Shown: piece by piece, positions 16,716 to 28,008 of the stretch
How positions within the stretch are numbered: the first letter of the stretch is position 1
Layout of the letters: each line of letters opens with the position of its first letter
NCBI GenBank assembly: GCA_003170275.1
Contig: PNAM01000004.1
Location: 8,466 to 65,798 of the forward strand
Length of the DNA: 57,333 nucleotides
Reading direction: 5' to 3'
Source of the DNA: Myxococcales bacterium
Lineage (GTDB): Bacteria > Myxococcota_A > Polyangia > Palsa-1104
The notes under the pieces: model-generated
The model's database searches: none
Told to the model about the DNA's origin: nothing
Seen by the model: only the letters and a program-made list of their open reading frames with translations
Translations under genes and position numbers: made by a program

Positions 16716-16895
16716 ATGCGTCAGACCCGTCGCTCCAGCGATCGGACCGTCATCGCCATCCGCGAGGATGGTCGCCACGTGCGGATGACGCTCCCCAGCT
16801 CCGACGTAGCCGTATCCTTCCGGGCCATCCTTGAGGCCATCGGCCTTGGGATCATCGCCCTTATTACCGGCTCCCGGCGGGAGTCTGGAGGATGA
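16716..16895 (+). CDS. Leader ORF rich in Ile and Leu ahead of ilvB
   Basis: 59 codons starting at the predicted transcription start. The second half contains AILEAIGLGIIALITG, with nine Ile or Leu residues in 16 positions, using CTT three times and ATT once, codons that are otherwise rare in this GC-rich block. The stop lies 39 bp before an intrinsic terminator whose 5' arm can instead pair with bases inside the end of the ORF. This is the layout of branched-chain amino-acid attenuation. The N-terminal half (TVIAIREDGRHVRMTLPSS) looks like an ordinary protein strand pair, so it could also be a small membrane protein with its own role. Confidence 0.65.
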   Translation: MRQTRRSSDRTVIAIREDGRHVRMTLPSSDVAVSFRAILEAIGLGIIALITGSRRESGG

Positions 16896-16965
16896 CGGAA
16901 AGCCGCTAGGCGGCCAGCACCGACCACCACCAGGACCCTCGCCGGGAAGGCGGGGGTCTTTCGTT
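16873..16965 (+). promoter_or_regulatory. Attenuator of the ilv-leu operon with alternative pairing
   Basis: Terminator: GACCCTCGCC (16934-16943) pairs with GGCGGGGGTC (16949-16958), then TTTCGTTTT. Alternative: CCCGGCGGGAGTC (16873-16885, codons just after the IIALITG run) pairs with GACCCTCGCCGGG (16934-16946) with one mismatch and one G-U. A ribosome stalled on the Ile codons near 16851-16856 would leave 16873-16885 free and prevent the terminator; one reaching the stop would cover it. The pairings are seen; the mechanism is inferred. Confidence 0.65.
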
Positions 16966-17023
16966 TTGTCGGGCGGCCTGTGAGCCGCGCAAGCAACGAC
17001 CCACGAGAGGAGCATCGGAGCAG

Positions 17024-18856
17024 ATGGCCATCGCGAAGATCGCCACGGGACGCCACAGCCACGTGCCCGGCGCCGGCACGGAGTCGGCCGCCGAGGTCGA
17101 GCGGGCGCGCACGGCGATGCTCTCGGATGCGAAGCCGCGCAATCGGACGCGCATCGGCGCTGACGTGGTGTGCGAAGCGCTCCTCCGCCAGGGCGCGAAC
17201 GTCCTCTTCGGCTATCCCGGCGGGGTGGTGCTGCCGCTCTACGACGTTCTCGACGATTACCCGGAACTCCGCCACGTGCTGGTGCGCCACGAACAGGGTG
17301 CCGCCCACGCGGCAGACGGCTATGCGCGCGCCAGTGGCAAGGTCGGCGTCTGCCTCGGCACCTCCGGCCCGGGCGCCACGAACCTCGTGACCGGCATCGC
17401 GACCGCCCAGCTCGATTCGATCCCGATGGTCGCCATCACCGGCAACGTGCCCGGCGCGCTCATCGGCAAGGACGCCTTCCAGGAGATCGACATCTCGGGC
17501 ATCACGCTGCCCATGACCAAGCACAACTTCCTGGTGCGCGACGCCGACGATCTGCCGCGCGTCTTCGCCGAGGCGTTCCACATCGCCCGCACCGGCCGCC
17601 CGGGACCGGTCCACATCGACATCACCAAGGACGCGCTCCAGCAGGAGACGCGCATGCCCCATCCCGACACGGTCGACCTGCCCGGCTTCCGCCCGACCTT
17701 CAACGGCCACCCGCGCCAGCTGCGCCTGGCGGCGGAGGCGATCGATCAGGCCGAGCGCCCGGTCATCCTGGCCGGCCACGGCATCCTGCTCGCCGGCGCG
17801 GTCGATGAGCTGCGCGCCTTCGCCGAGAAGACCCAGATCCCCATCGCCCACACGCTCCTCGGCGTCGGCGCCATCGACGAGCGGCATCCGCTCTCGTACG
17901 GCTTCATGGGCATGCACGGCTGGAAGCACGTCAATCGCGCCATCCAGTCGGCCGACCTGTTGATCGCGCTGGGGATGCGTTTCGACGACCGCGTGACGGG
18001 CAAGGTCAGCACGTATGCGCCTAACGCCCGGATCATCCACGCGGACATCGACCCGTCGGAGATCGGCAAGAACGTGGCCGTGGACATCCCGATCGTCGGC
18101 GACGTCGGCCGCGTGCTGCGGGCACTCACCCCGCTCGTGGCGGAGCGCCAGCCCGCCGACCGTGCCACCTTCTTCGAGCGCCTCGCCGAGTGGCGCGCCG
18201 AGTCCGAGGGCAGCAGCTGGCACGGTTCGGGCGCGTGGCGCGAAGGCGTCCTCTCGGCCGACTTCGTCATCGAGCGCCTCGGCGAGCTGACCGACCATGA
18301 CGCGACGCTCTGTTCCGACGTCGGACAGCACCAGATGTGGCTGGCGCGCTACGCCGGCTTCCGCCGCCCCGATTCGCATCTCAGTTCGGGCGGCCTGGGC
18401 ACGATGGGCTATGGCATGCCGGCCGCGATGGGCGCTGCGCTCGGCCGCCCCGACAAGGAGACCTGGGCGGTCGTCGGCGACGGCGGCCTCCAGATGACGA
18501 GCCAGGAATTCATGACCCTCTCGGCCGACCGGATCCCGGTCAAGATCGCGCTGCTGGACAACAAGAAGCTGGGCATGATCCGCCAGTGGCAGGAGATCAT
18601 CTACGGCGGCAACTACCACTCGGCCCACCTGCCCGGCCCCGATTGGGCCAAGCTGGCAGATGCGTACGGGATCCCGACCTTCCGCGCCCGGACGCCCGAC
18701 GACGTGGACGGAGCCATCCGCTCGGCGCAGGCGGTCGATGGACCGGCGCTGTGCTGGTTCGAGATCCTCGAGACCCAGAACGTCTTCCCGATGATGCCGG
18801 CGGGCAAGGGCCTGTCCGATCTCATCGAGACGTGGGGCGAGTCGGCAGAAGGATGA
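17024..18856 (+). CDS. ilvB: Acetolactate synthase large subunit
   Basis: 610 residues, thiamine-diphosphate enzyme forming acetolactate or acetohydroxybutyrate. PYR-domain motif FGYPGGVVLPLYDVL, the catalytic Glu in HEQGAAHAADGYAR, GTSGPGATNLVTGIATA, the central FAD/Rossmann domain, and the ThDP motif GDGGLQMTSQE...NNKKLGMIRQWQ (as two segments) are complete. About 40 residues precede the conserved core (MAIAKIATGRHSHV...). ATG 17024 follows GAGAGGAGC. The leader and attenuator upstream probably set expression by Ile/Leu supply. Coupled to ilvN. Confidence 0.96.
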   Translation: MAIAKIATGRHSHVPGAGTESAAEVERARTAMLSDAKPRNRTRIGADVVCEALLRQGANVLFGYPGGVVLPLYDVLDDYPELRHVLVRHEQGAAHAADGYARASGKVGVCLGTSGPGATNLVTGIATAQLDSIPMVAITGNVPGALIGKDAFQEIDISGITLPMTKHNFLVRDADDLPRVFAEAFHIARTGRPGPVHIDITKDALQQETRMPHPDTVDLPGFRPTFNGHPRQLRLAAEAIDQAERPVILAGHGILLAGAVDELRAFAEKTQIPIAHTLLGVGAIDERHPLSYGFMGMHGWKHVNRAIQSADLLIALGMRFDDRVTGKVSTYAPNARIIHADIDPSEIGKNVAVDIPIVGDVGRVLRALTPLVAERQPADRATFFERLAEWRAESEGSSWHGSGAWREGVLSADFVIERLGELTDHDATLCSDVGQHQMWLARYAGFRRPDSHLSSGGLGTMGYGMPAAMGAALGRPDKETWAVVGDGGLQMTSQEFMTLSADRIPVKIALLDNKKLGMIRQWQEIIYGGNYHSAHLPGPDWAKLADAYGIPTFRARTPDDVDGAIRSAQAVDGPALCWFEILETQNVFPMMPAGKGLSDLIETWGESAEG

Positions 18857-19449
18857 TGAACGAGAGATTCGTTCCCGGTCACGGCGACGTCCATCGCCAC
18901 GTGGTCGTGGTCGTCGTCAATAACCAACCAGGGGTCCTGAACCGCGTCGCGAGCCTCGTCCGCGCCCGCAACTTCAACATCGAGTCGCTGGCCGTGGGCC
19001 ATACCGAGCGGCCTGATATCAGCCGCATGACCATCACGCTGCGCGGCGATGACTTCGCCGTGGAGCAGATGGAGAAGCAGCTCTACCGGCTGATCGACGT
19101 GCTCAAGGTCCAGGACCTGCCCGATAGCGGCGTCATCGAGCACGAATTGGCGCTCATCAAGGTGAAGGCCGCGGGACGCAATCGCGGTGAGCTGCTCAAG
19201 ATCGTGGAGCTCTACAAGGGCCGCGTGCTGGATGTCGGCGCTGATGCCATCGTGGTCGAGTACTCCGGCACGGAGCAGGAGATCGACGCGCTGCTGGCGT
19301 TGCTCGAGGGCTTCGGTATCCGCGAACTCGTGCGCACCGGCGTGGTCGCCATGAGCCGCGGCTCATCGTTCGATATCGACACCATCCTGAAGGCCGCGCC
19401 CGTTCCGGCGCTTCCCGCAACGAAACACACCGAGGAGGTCACGGACTGA
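18853..19449 (+). CDS. ilvN: Acetolactate synthase small (regulatory) subunit
   Basis: 198 residues with an N-terminal ACT domain ([32 protein letters not shown]) and the C-terminal ALS_ss domain ([10 protein letters not shown]...[17 protein letters not shown]). It binds valine and activates IlvB. Double ATG at 18853 and 18856; the first overlaps the ilvB stop. The first 15 residues and the Pro/Ala/Thr-rich tail are extra to the core. Confidence 0.95.
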   Translation: MMNERFVPGHGDVHRHVVVVVVNNQPGVLNRVASLVRARNFNIESLAVGHTERPDISRMTITLRGDDFAVEQMEKQLYRLIDVLKVQDLPDSGVIEHELALIKVKAAGRNRGELLKIVELYKGRVLDVGADAIVVEYSGTEQEIDALLALLEGFGIRELVRTGVVAMSRGSSFDIDTILKAAPVPALPATKHTEEVTD

Positions 19450-20555
19450 TGGGCGCACGCATGTACTACGACGCCGATGCCGATGCCGCGGCGCTGGCCG
19501 GCCAGACGGTCGCCATCATCGGTTACGGCAGCCAGGGCCATGCGCACGCGCAGAACCTGCGCGATTCGGGCGTCGATGTCGTGGTCGGGCTTGCGCCCGG
19601 GTCCAAGAGCCGGGCGCTGGCCGCGGAGGCAGGGCTGCGCGTCGCCGACGTAGCCGATGCCGTCCGCCAGGCGGACATCATCATGATCCTCGTCCCGGAC
19701 ACGGCCCAGAAGAAGGTCTACGACGAGGAGATCGCACCGAACCTGCGCAACGGCCAGCTGCTGATGTTCGCGCACGGTTTCAATATCCGATTCGACCGCA
19801 TCGCGCCGCCGGCGGGCGTGGATGTGGGGATGGTCGCGCCGAAGGGCCCCGGCCACCTGCTGCGTTCCGTGTACGCGTCGGGCGGCGGCGTGCCCGCGCT
19901 CTTCGCCGTGCACCAGGATCCGTCCGGCACCGCCCGCGCGCGGACACTCGCTTACGCCCGCGGCATCGGGGCGACGCGGGCCGGCGTACTCGAGACGACC
20001 TTCGCCGAGGAGACCGAGACCGACCTGTTCGGCGAGCAGGCGCTGCTCTGCGGCGGAGTCTCCGCACTGGTCAAGGCCGCGTTCGAGACGCTCGTGGAGG
20101 CCGGCTATCAGCCCGAACTCGCCTACTTCGAGACGATGCACGAGCTCAAGCTCATCGTCGACCTGATGTACCGCGGCGGACTCAACTTCATGCGCTTCAG
20201 CGTCAGCGACACTGCCGAGTACGGCGACTACGTGTCCGGGCCGCGCATCGTCGAGGGCGTCAAGGTGACCATGAAGGACGTGCTTGGCGAGATCCAGGAT
20301 GGCTCTTTCGCGCGGCGTTGGGTGCGCGAGAACGAGGGCGGCCGCCAGGAGTTCGAGAAGATGCGCGCCGCGGATCGCGACCACCAGATCGAGAAGGTCG
20401 GCGCGGCGCTCCGCTCGCAGATGGCGTGGCTCAACCCGGTCGAGGTGCACGCCGGCCAGGCCCAGGCCTCGGCCGAGGCGAGCGTTTCGGCTGCGGCGAA
20501 GGCGCCTGCCACCGCCCCGACCCCCGCCACCGCGACGAAGTCGGCCGCCTCATGA
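19449..20555 (+). CDS. ilvC: Ketol-acid reductoisomerase
   Basis: 368 residues, class I short form. It isomerises and reduces acetolactate with NADPH and Mg. Start [37 protein letters not shown] is the nucleotide site; [16 protein letters not shown], the metal ligands in [17 protein letters not shown], and [18 protein letters not shown] follow. After about residue 332 there is an unusual Ala/Thr/Pro-rich tail of some 35 residues. Stop overlaps the leuA ATG. Confidence 0.96.
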   Translation: MGARMYYDADADAAALAGQTVAIIGYGSQGHAHAQNLRDSGVDVVVGLAPGSKSRALAAEAGLRVADVADAVRQADIIMILVPDTAQKKVYDEEIAPNLRNGQLLMFAHGFNIRFDRIAPPAGVDVGMVAPKGPGHLLRSVYASGGGVPALFAVHQDPSGTARARTLAYARGIGATRAGVLETTFAEETETDLFGEQALLCGGVSALVKAAFETLVEAGYQPELAYFETMHELKLIVDLMYRGGLNFMRFSVSDTAEYGDYVSGPRIVEGVKVTMKDVLGEIQDGSFARRWVRENEGGRQEFEKMRAADRDHQIEKVGAALRSQMAWLNPVEVHAGQAQASAEASVSAAAKAPATAPTPATATKSAAS

Positions 20556-22192
20556 GCGTGCCTGGCGTAGCCGCTGGCGCCATCCGCATCTTCGACACGA
20601 CGCTGCGCGACGGCGAGCAGGCGCCCGGCGCGGGTCTGACCGTCGAGGAGAAGCTCGAGGTCGCGCGGCAGCTCGTCCGCCTCAATGTCGACGTCATCGA
20701 GGCCGGTTTCCCGGCTTCATCCCCGGGCGACTTCGAGGCGGTCCAGCGCATCGCGCGCGAGACGAAGGGCGTCGCAGTGGCCGGGTTGGCACGCTGCCGC
20801 GACGGAGATCCGCAACGCGCCGTTGAAGCGCTGCTCCCCGCCGAGCGCCCGCATCTCCACTTGTTCATAGCCACCAGCGATATCCACCTGACGCACAAGC
20901 TGCGCATCACCCGCGAAGACGCGCTGGAGGCGGCCGTGAAGTGGGTCCGCTACGGCCGCCAGGCGCTCGGGCCGGACGCCGAGATCGAGTTCAGCGCCGA
21001 GGATGCCTCGCGCACGGACCCGGAATACCTGCTGCGCGTCTACGAGGCGGTCGTCGACGCCGGCGCGACCACGGTCAACATCCCCGACACGGTCGGCTAC
21101 GCCATCCCGGCGGAGTTCGGCGACCTCACGCGACGCGTGGTGGAGCGTGTCGGCAGCGGCGCCGTCATCAGCATCCACTGCCACAATGACCTCGGACTCG
21201 CCACCGCCAACACGCTCGCGGCGGTCCAGGCTGGCGCGCGCCAGGTCGAGGTGACCATCAACGGCCTCGGCGAACGTGCCGGCAACGCCTCGCTCGAAGA
21301 GGTGGTCATGGCCCTGCGGACGCGGCCGACCCAGTTCCTCGGTGGCGGCAGCCGCGTCGCGACCGAACAGATCAGCGCCGCCAGCCGCCTCGTCAGCTAC
21401 CTGACCGGCTTCCTCGTCCAGCCCAACAAGGCTATCGTCGGCAAGAACGCGTTCGCGCACGAATCGGGCATCCACCAGGACGGCGTGCTCAAGAACCCAT
21501 TGACCTACGAGATCATGACCCCGCAGTCGGTCGGGCTCGCCGGAAACCGCCTGTCGGTCGGCAAGCTCTCCGGCCGCCGCGGCCTCCAGGGCAAGCTCGC
21601 CGAACTCGGCTACCAGCTGGAGGGCGAGTCGCTCGACTCGGTGTACGGCGCGGCCATCGCGCTGGCCGATGCCAAGAAGGAGGTCACGGACGCGGATCTC
21701 GTCGCGCTCGTCGAGCAGCACGCAGCGGAGTCGCCGTACGTGGTGACCGGCCCGGCCATCGCGCTCGATGGCTGGAACGTGACCAGCAGCCACGGCGGCC
21801 GCTCTCTCGGCAACGTGGCCCTTCGGCTGCGCGGCGAGACGCTCACCGCCGACAGCTCCGGCAACGGCCCGGTCGATGCACTGTTCGGCGCGACCGACCG
21901 CGCCGTGGAGAAGTCGCTCGGCTGGCACCCCGTGCTGACCGATTACGAGATCCGTGCCGTGAGTGCCGGCGAGGACGCCCAGGGCCAGGTGCTGGTCCGG
22001 GCCCGCCGCTCCACCGACCCAGAAGCGACCGCCGACACGGCCACCGGCCACGGGCTATCGACGAACATCATCGAAGCATCGCTCGAAGCGTACCTCGCGG
22101 CGCTCGAGAAACTGCTGGCGCTGCCCGACTCAGGTACGTCCCGTGTTGCAGGCACGACGGCGACCCCGGCCGCCGATCGAGTCGCCCCGTGA
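20552..22192 (+). CDS. leuA: 2-isopropylmalate synthase
   Basis: 546 residues, first step of leucine synthesis from 2-ketoisovalerate and acetyl-CoA. HMGL-like barrel with [44 protein letters not shown], and the metal-binding [19 protein letters not shown]; then [16 protein letters not shown] and a C-terminal LeuA dimer/regulatory domain from about residue 400 with [17 protein letters not shown], where leucine feedback acts in relatives. Overlaps ilvC (ATGA) and leuB (GTGA). Confidence 0.96.
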   Translation: MSVPGVAAGAIRIFDTTLRDGEQAPGAGLTVEEKLEVARQLVRLNVDVIEAGFPASSPGDFEAVQRIARETKGVAVAGLARCRDGDPQRAVEALLPAERPHLHLFIATSDIHLTHKLRITREDALEAAVKWVRYGRQALGPDAEIEFSAEDASRTDPEYLLRVYEAVVDAGATTVNIPDTVGYAIPAEFGDLTRRVVERVGSGAVISIHCHNDLGLATANTLAAVQAGARQVEVTINGLGERAGNASLEEVVMALRTRPTQFLGGGSRVATEQISAASRLVSYLTGFLVQPNKAIVGKNAFAHESGIHQDGVLKNPLTYEIMTPQSVGLAGNRLSVGKLSGRRGLQGKLAELGYQLEGESLDSVYGAAIALADAKKEVTDADLVALVEQHAAESPYVVTGPAIALDGWNVTSSHGGRSLGNVALRLRGETLTADSSGNGPVDALFGATDRAVEKSLGWHPVLTDYEIRAVSAGEDAQGQVLVRARRSTDPEATADTATGHGLSTNIIEASLEAYLAALEKLLALPDSGTSRVAGTTATPAADRVAP

Positions 22193-23366
22193 CCGATCCG
22201 CACTACCGCATCGCGGTCATCGCCGGTGACGGCATCGGTCCCGAAGTCACGGCCGCGGCGCAGCGCGTCCTCGAGGCAACGGGCGAACGGTTCGGGTTCG
22301 CGGTCGAGTGGGATCCGATCGTGGCCGGCGGCGCCGGCATCGATGCCTATGGGACGTCGTTGCGCGACGAGGACCTGGACCGCTGTGCCGCCGCGGACGC
22401 GGTCCTGCTCGGCGCCGTCGGTGGTCCGAAATGGGACGATCCGGCAGCCCCGGCCCGACCCGAGCAGGCACTCTTCACGCTGCGCAAGGGACTTGGGCTC
22501 TTCGCGAACCTGCGGCCGGTCAGCGTGGAGCCGGCGCTCATCGGCTCATCGCCACTGCGCCCGGCGCGGTTGCGCGGCGTCGACCTGCTCATCGTCCGCG
22601 AACTGACGGGCGGCCTCTACTTCGGCAAGCGCAAAGAGGCAGCCGCAGAAGGCGCCAAGCGCGCGGCCTCCGATTCGCTGCCCTACACCGAGGCCGAGAT
22701 CCGGCGTATCGTCCGGCTCGCCTTCCAGCTGGCGCGCGGCCGTCGCGGCCGTGTGACCAGCGTCGACAAGGCCAATGTGCTGGCCACGAGCCGGCTGTGG
22801 CGGACGGTTGCGACCGAGGTGGCGACCGAATTCCGCGACGTCGTCCTCGAGCATCGCCTGGTCGATTCGTGCGCCATGGAACTCATCACGCACCCGTCGG
22901 CATTCGACGTCATCGTCACCGAGAACCTCTTCGGCGACATCCTCTCGGATGAGGCCTCCGTCCTGGCTGGGTCGATCGGGATGCTCCCGTCGGCGTCGCT
23001 CGGCGAGCGCAAGACCGCGCACGGCATCTTCGGACTGTACGAGCCCGTCCACGGCTCGGCGCCTGACATCGCAGGCCAGGGCAAGGCCAATCCCCTCGGT
23101 GCGGTCCTCTCCGCGGCACTTCTGCTGCGCTGGTCGCTCGGTCGGGCCGATGCCGCCGGCGCGGTCGAACGAGCGGTCCGCTCCACGCTCGCCGCCGGCC
23201 ACCGGACGGCCGACCTGCTTGGCAGCGCCGACCAGGGCACGGCCATCTCGACCGCGGCCATGACCGATGCGCTCGTGGCCCACGTTCGCGGGCAGTTCCC
23301 GCCGGTCGCCGTGCCGGCGACGAAGCCACCCGGCCCGTTCCGCGGTCGAGCCACCGGACCGAAGCG

Positions 23367-23370
<4 letters not shown>
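22189..23370 (+). CDS. leuB: 3-isopropylmalate dehydrogenase (first copy)
   Basis: 393 residues, GTG start overlapping leuA. Oxidative decarboxylation of 3-isopropylmalate with NAD. Motifs: [26 protein letters not shown], the [22 protein letters not shown] substrate loop, [59 protein letters not shown] and [23 protein letters not shown]-terminal extension of about 25 residues is rich in Pro/Gly/Arg. A second leuB follows cimA. Codon use (CTG/CTC for Leu, GTC common) matches the genes to the left. Confidence 0.95.
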
Positions 23371-24958
<1,588 letters not shown>

Positions 24959-24962
<4 letters not shown>

Positions 24963-26062
24963 ACGCTACGATCGTACTGCTTCCCGGCGACGGGATCGGA
25001 CCGGAGGTGGTCGCCGCCGGGCGCGTTGCACTGGAAACGATCGCACGGCGCTTCGCACACACGTTCACGTTCGAGGAGCACCTCGCCGGCGGCTGCGCGA
25101 TCGATGCGACCGGCACCGCGCTACCCGACGAGACGCTGGCCGCGTGCAAGCGCGCGCACGCGGTGCTGCTCGGCGCGGTGGGCGGGCCGAGGTGGGACTC
25201 TCCGACGGCCAAGGTCCGTCCGGAGCAGGGGCTGCTCGCGCTGCGCCGCGGCCTCGGGCTGTACGCGAACCTGCGGCCGGTGCGCGTGCATCCGGCGCTC
25301 GCCGAGCTCTCGCCGCTCAAGCCCGAGCGACTCGCCGGCGTCGACCTGCTGTTCGTGCGCGAGCTCACCGGCGGCTTGTACTTCGGCCAACCGCGCCTGC
25401 GCGAGACCGTCGCTGGATCTGGCGGCGTGGTGCGCGCGGTCGACACGCTCGAATACACCGACGTCGAGATCCGTCGCGTCGTGCGCCTGGCGTTCCGCCT
25501 CGCCGGCCCGCGGCGCGGCAAGGTCACGTCGATCGACAAGGCCAACGTGCTGGAGTCGTCACGGCTGTGGCGCGAGGAGGCGATCGCGGTCGCCGCCGAG
25601 TTCCCCGCGTGCACGCTGGAGCACCAGCTCGTCGATTCAGCCGCCATGCGTCTGATGACCGCGGCGGCCAGCTTCGACGTGATCGTCACCGAGAACTTGT
25701 TCGGCGACATCCTCACCGACGAAGCCGCCGTGCTCGCCGGTTCGCTCGGCCTGTTGCCGTCCGCGTCGCTCGGCGAAGGTCCGCTCGGCTTGTACGAGCC
25801 GATCCATGGCTCGGCGCCCGACATCGCGGGCCAGGGGATCGCCAACCCGGTCGGCACCATCCTCAGCGCGGCGCTCCTGTTGCGCTACTCGCTCGGCCTC
25901 GAGCGCGAAGCAACGGCGCTGGAACGCGCGGTCGACGGGGCGCTGACCGACGGGCATCGGACCCATGACCTCGGCGGCTCGCTGTCGACGACGGCAATGA
26001 CCCGCGAGATTGCGCACAGACTGGCTCCGTCCGAGCCTGTACGCCGCTCACTTACATTGTAG
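24959..26062 (+). CDS. leuB: 3-isopropylmalate dehydrogenase (second copy)
   Basis: 367 residues with all family motifs: [107 protein letters not shown] and [21 protein letters not shown]. It overlaps cimA by ATGA. At positions where the first leuB uses CTC or CTG (GLYFG, ENLFG, LLPS, LLLR) this copy uses TTG, so it comes from a different background. It could serve both leucine synthesis and the dehydrogenation step of the citramalate route. Confidence 0.94.
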
Positions 26063-26089
26063 GCCCGTAGGGTTAGGTGCGGTCCAGCT

Positions 26090-26136
26090 TGTGGATAACG
26101 TGTGGGTAGCGGCTTTTTAGACCCTTGTAACCGCTA
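26090..26136. other. DnaA-box-like nonamer and hairpin after leuB
   Basis: TGTGGATAA (26090-26098) is a perfect inverse DnaA box. Nearby TAGCGG (26107-26112) can pair with CCGCTA (26131-26136), followed by AAGTTTTT, which could end leuB transcription. A single box in a convergent gap is weak evidence for anything more. Confidence 0.35.
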
Positions 26137-26168
26137 AGTTTTTGCGTGGATGGCTACAAACTAATCGC

Positions 26169-26651
26169 TCATAGGCCGCTTTTCGAAACCGGCTTGATCG
26201 TGTCGTCCCCATCGGACGCCGCCGCCTCATCGCCGGCGAACTTGAGCCGCTGCGGCTCCTTCGATCGCGGCGCATCCTTTAGATAGACCATCGGGTACAG
26301 GTACACGAAGCCGCTCTCGACCGCCACGCCGCCGCGCCTGAGCTGCACGCGATAGACGTGACCACCGACGAAGCGCGTGTTGTCGAGCAGCAGCTCGTCG
26401 CCGTTGAGGATCACCGAGAGCGTGCGCGCCGGGGTGCCGGGCGTGAGGTCGACGATCTCGGCCGAGCCGTTGGCGGTCGTGCCGCTCAGCACCAGCCGCC
26501 AGCCTTCGGTGCGCGCGCGCAGCGCGATGGTGTCCCGTCGCTGGCTGCCCACCTTCAACTGAATGACTTCCGAATTTCGCGCCTTGAGCGGCGACGCGAC
26601 CGCCGGGCCGACGGCCGACACCAGCGCGAACAAGATCAACGCAACGCGCAT
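26169..26651 (-). CDS. Exported protein of unknown function
   Basis: 160 residues from the ATG at 26651, which follows GGGGGA and opens a clear signal peptide (MRVALILFALVSAVGPAVASP). The mature part is predicted beta-rich (VIQLKVGSQRRDTIALRARTEGWRLVLSG, GHVYRVQLRRGG, GFVYLYP) and ends in a charged Asp/Lys tail. No family recognised. It is convergent with leuB and divergent from the PPOX-type gene. Confidence 0.65.
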   Translation of the reverse strand: MRVALILFALVSAVGPAVASPLKARNSEVIQLKVGSQRRDTIALRARTEGWRLVLSGTTANGSAEIVDLTPGTPARTLSVILNGDELLLDNTRFVGGHVYRVQLRRGGVAVESGFVYLYPMVYLKDAPRSKEPQRLKFAGDEAAASDGDDTIKPVSKSGL

Positions 26652-26732
26652 GCTTTCCCCCAACGACGCCGCGACACATACCACGAAATCGTCCGCCGGG
26701 AAATGGCCGGCGGCTCCGTGCTAAGAAGGCAC

Positions 26733-27530
26733 ATGGCGAACGACCCGCACGCGTCCTCCGGCTCGCGACAAGAGCTGCTCTACGATCCGAATCTCCCGAC
26801 ACCCAGCCACGCCGAATTTGCGCGCACGCTGGCGGCGCACGCCGGTGTCGGCACGTTGGGCACCGTCGCGCTCGAGCCGGCCGGCTATCCGTACGGCTCG
26901 TTCGTCACCTTCGCGCTCGACGGCGCGAGCCCGGTGTTTCTGGTCAGCGAGCTGGCCGAGCACACGCGCAACCTGCGCGGCGATGCGCGCGCGTCGCTGC
27001 TGGTCGCCGAGCCGGGTACGCCGGGGGACGATCCGCTGGCGCGCGCGCGCGTGACGCTGCTCGGCCGCTGCCAACCGGCACCGGAGGGGACCGACAGCGT
27101 GCGCGCGGCGTTTCTGGCGGCGAATCCGAAGGCGGCCTACTACGCGGACTTCGGCGACTTCCACTTCTGGCGGCTCGAGGTCGAGGCGGTGCGCTACATC
27201 GGCGGCTACGGACGCATGTCGTGGGTCACGCGCGAGGACTGGGCGGCCGCCGAGGCCGACCCGCTCGCGCCGCACGCCGCGCGCATCCTTGCGCACATGA
27301 ACGACGACCACGGCGCCGCGCTGATCGAGTACTGCCGAAAGTTTTCGCGCGCCACCGACACCAGCGCGGCGATCATGACCGCGGTCGATCGCTACGGCTT
27401 CCAGATGTCGGCGACCACCGCCGCCGGACCGCGGCCGATCCGCGTGGCGTTCTCGCGCCCGCTCGCCACGCCCGACGAAGTGCGCGCCGAGCTGGTGGCG
27501 CTCGCCAAGGCCGCGCGCGCCCGGGAGTAG
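26733..27530 (+). CDS. Pyridoxamine 5'-phosphate oxidase-like protein with DUF2470 domain (HugZ-like)
   Basis: 265 residues. The N-terminal split-barrel flavin/heme-binding domain (LAAHAGVGTLGTVALEPAGYPYGSFVTFALD, PVFLVSELAEHTRNLRGDARASLLV) is followed by a C-terminal DUF2470 domain with the HMNDDHGAALIEYCR motif. Proteins of this layout include heme oxygenase HugZ and chloroplast heme-pathway proteins; whether this one binds heme or flavin is not decided by the sequence alone. ATG 26733 chosen because it begins the conserved part (SRQELLYDPNLPTPSHAEFART). Confidence 0.85.
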   Translation: MANDPHASSGSRQELLYDPNLPTPSHAEFARTLAAHAGVGTLGTVALEPAGYPYGSFVTFALDGASPVFLVSELAEHTRNLRGDARASLLVAEPGTPGDDPLARARVTLLGRCQPAPEGTDSVRAAFLAANPKAAYYADFGDFHFWRLEVEAVRYIGGYGRMSWVTREDWAAAEADPLAPHAARILAHMNDDHGAALIEYCRKFSRATDTSAAIMTAVDRYGFQMSATTAAGPRPIRVAFSRPLATPDEVRAELVALAKAARARE

Positions 27531-27623
27531 AGTATGTTCTCGGCCATGAGCGAGCGCGAAGCGAGCGATCAACAATCGTCAACGACAGGGCGCCAGGGGC
27601 GCCGGATCCAGGGGCGATAGCCC

Positions 27624-27995
27624 ATGGCTCGGCTGTTCATCGCAGTGGGCGCAGCGTCGGGCTTCGTCGCCGTCGCGGCCGGCGCGTTCGGCGCGCACGC
27701 GCTCAAGCGCAGGCTGCCCGACGAGCTGCTCGCGGTGTTCCAGACCGGCGTGCAGTACCAGATGTATCACGCGCTCGCGCTGCTCGCCGTCGGCATCCTG
27801 TGCGTCACGCGCGCGCCGACGCAGCTGTTGGCCGCCGCCGGCTGGCTGTACATCGCCGGCACGCTGCTGTTCTCGGGAAGCTTGTACGCGCTCGCGCTCA
27901 CCGGCGTGCGCGGGCTCGGCGCGGTCACGCCGCTCGGCGGACTGGCGTTTCTGGCCGGTTGGCTGCTGCTCGGCTGGTCGGCGTTGCGCACTTGA
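27624..27995 (+). CDS. DUF423 membrane protein
   Basis: 123 residues, four membrane helices, with the family-defining LFIAVGAASGFVAVAAGAFGAHAL start and the FQTGVQYQMYHALALLAVG segment. DUF423 (YgdD-like) proteins are inner-membrane proteins of unknown function. Length is normal for the family. It lies 13 bp before the reductase gene, likely one transcript. Confidence 0.9.
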   Translation: MARLFIAVGAASGFVAVAAGAFGAHALKRRLPDELLAVFQTGVQYQMYHALALLAVGILCVTRAPTQLLAAAGWLYIAGTLLFSGSLYALALTGVRGLGAVTPLGGLAFLAGWLLLGWSALRT

Positions 27996-28008
27996 TCGAG
28001 GGAGTCTC

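Noticed and set aside
26090..26098. DnaA box suggesting a replication origin
   Set aside because: Only one box, no cluster, no dnaA/dnaN/gyr genes nearby and no long AT-rich unwinding region.
27538..27623. Short ORF upstream of the DUF423 gene
   Set aside because: No RBS, no recognisable sequence and composition like the surrounding spacer.
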